Assembly (NCBI RefSeq): GCF_030326305.1
Contig: NZ_JACAKB010000006.1
Location: forward strand, 118,854-182,853
Direction: 5' to 3'
From: Myroides odoratimimus
GTDB lineage: Bacteria; Bacteroidota; Bacteroidia; Flavobacteriales; Flavobacteriaceae
DNA: 64,000 nt
Of the stretch, positions 63,293 through 64,000 are shown piece by piece (position 1 is the first letter of the stretch; every line of letters begins with the position of its first letter). The translations under genes were made by a program, and so were the position numbers. The notes beneath the pieces are model-generated. The model was not told the DNA's origin and did not search any database. It saw only the letters and a program-made list of their open reading frames with translations.

Positions 63293-63736
63293 TTATTTTA
63301 TAGGTTCTTCATCTCTTGGAGGACCTATTTTTGTATAATTTATTTGAACAAGTTCTAATTGACCATTTATACTTACCCTAGTTACTAAAGAGAGCTCGTT
63401 TTGTTCTACTTTGACAATTTGTCTTTTGTCATTAACACTTTCAAAAACAATAAAATCATCAGAAACGTTACCTAACTTAACTTTAGATTTTATTTCATTA
63501 CTATAATATTGAACTAATTTGACTGATTCAAGTTGATCTGTGAAAACCTCTAGTTCTTCATTTTTATTAAAGGTACCGATTTCAGTATATTTAACTGTAC
63601 TGCCATCTTTTAGTCTTATAGTATTAGATTCCCATTTTCCAAAATAAGTTTTTACTGTGATTCCACTGTCATTACTACAGCTAGTGAATAGAATTGTAGT
63701 TAAAAGGAAACAACTGATAGATAATAGTTTTTTCAT
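63293..63736 (-). CDS. Small lipoprotein of unknown function
   Basis: A 147-residue predicted lipoprotein: MKKLLSISCFLLTTILFTSC gives Cys 20, then SNDSG linker. The mature part (about 30-147) is a lipocalin-like beta protein: TYFGKWESNTIRLKDGSTVK, then strand pairs VYTEIGTFNK, FIVFESVND and NELSLVTRVS. Lipocalin-like lipoproteins of this size are common in flavobacteria. No ligand can be named. The IS1595 element inserted just downstream of it. Confidence 0.7.
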   Translation of the reverse strand: MKKLLSISCFLLTTILFTSCSNDSGITVKTYFGKWESNTIRLKDGSTVKYTEIGTFNKNEELEVFTDQLESVKLVQYYSNEIKSKVKLGNVSDDFIVFESVNDKRQIVKVEQNELSLVTRVSINGQLELVQINYTKIGPPRDEEPIK

Positions 63737-63890
63737 TAGTTTATGATGGTTTGTTATTTGTGCAGAAATATATAAAAAAAATCTTAGTACACGACAAAAA
63801 TATTAATTAGTTGATTTTAAGATAAATGAAGGAAGGAATTATTTGTAAAAAAGGCTGATATTCAGTATATTAAAGTTTTCCTCCTACAGA

Positions 63891-64000
63891 ATGTCTTTAA
63901 AAACGAACAACAGCCTAGAGTACAAAAATACAGAACTTCTAACAACTATAAAAGCCAATTTTAAAGGTAAATTAGGGTTAGCTAGGATCCGACTTATTTG
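63891..64000 (+). CDS. Start of a probable IS4-type transposase, cut by the window edge
   Basis: ATG at 63891 opens a frame that runs off the window, 36 codons: MSLKTNNSLEYKNTELLTTI, then KANFKGKLGLARIRLI. The NFKGKLGLARI phrase resembles the N-terminus of Bacteroidota IS4-family transposases (LARIKL type). Too short for certainty. It would mean that a second insertion sequence lies next to the first. Confidence 0.5.
   Translation, partial: MSLKTNNSLEYKNTELLTTIKANFKGKLGLARIRLI

Overview
The window is AT-rich chromosomal DNA of a Bacteroidota, family Flavobacteriaceae; Myroides or a close relative is my inference, not proven. The evidence is many promoters of the TAnnTTTG type, abundant short lipoproteins, a type IX secretion (T9SS) type B sorting domain, PorP/SprF and OmpA/PD40 proteins, a fused CcsBA protein, a DUF3822 protein and a DUF6095 protein. 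I saw no tRNA, rRNA or CRISPR array. One housekeeping RNA, RNase P RNA (rnpB), is clear.

Layout. (1) 1-500: 3' part of an unrecognised gene. (2) 600-7900: a complete histidine operon, hisGDCBHAF(IE), with tightly overlapping genes. It is preceded by a transcription attenuator: a 19-codon leader peptide with five consecutive His codons, then an 11-bp terminator hairpin and U-run. A strong terminator closes the operon. (3) 7900-11400: an 11-bp tandem repeat, a membrane-bound LuxR-type regulator, and 2 kb of gene-poor DNA with several RNA-like hairpins. (4) 11404-24676: a six-gene surface operon. It encodes a 2065-residue repeat adhesin, two proteins of the VGIGT/PRVAL secreted family, a protein with a T9SS type B sorting domain, a PorP/SprF outer-membrane protein and an OmpA/PD40 lipoprotein-like protein. 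Its 5' untranslated region holds three consecutive hairpins that expose the same loop, AACTCACAATA, on unrelated stems; a fourth lies inside the operon. I consider this the best candidate for an undescribed regulatory system. (5) 25308-29890: an aminotransferase and a CcsBA cytochrome c biogenesis protein.

(6) 30278-35252: a second locus of VGIGT/PRVAL surface proteins with a textbook flavobacterial promoter. Its first two genes share about 1,082 bp that look identical at nucleotide level, and the first is interrupted by an in-frame TGA. (7) 35355-50530: mostly ordinary housekeeping genes: sirtuin, TrmH, TerC, MurQ, rnpB, RsmD, a RecD-like helicase, KdsB, a branched-chain aminotransferase, MnmD, and small lipoproteins. 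It ends with a fusion of an HMA-like metal site to an AraC DNA-binding domain. (8) 50821-62079: NAD(P)HX repair enzyme, acetyltransferase, a 941-residue FAD/Fe-S oxidoreductase, PyrD, a LysE exporter, HMG-CoA lyase, GuaB and NhaC. (9) 62245-63247: an IS1595-family insertion sequence with a nonsense-broken transposase, inverted repeats and an 8-bp target duplication; then a lipoprotein and the beginning of what looks like another transposase.

The histidine operon works as one biosynthetic unit controlled by charged tRNA-His through its leader. The surface operon and the 30-kb locus encode exported proteins with shared N-terminal modules; the PorP/SprF and type B sorting partners suggest export and anchoring through T9SS. 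Product names come from family motifs read by eye. No database search was possible.
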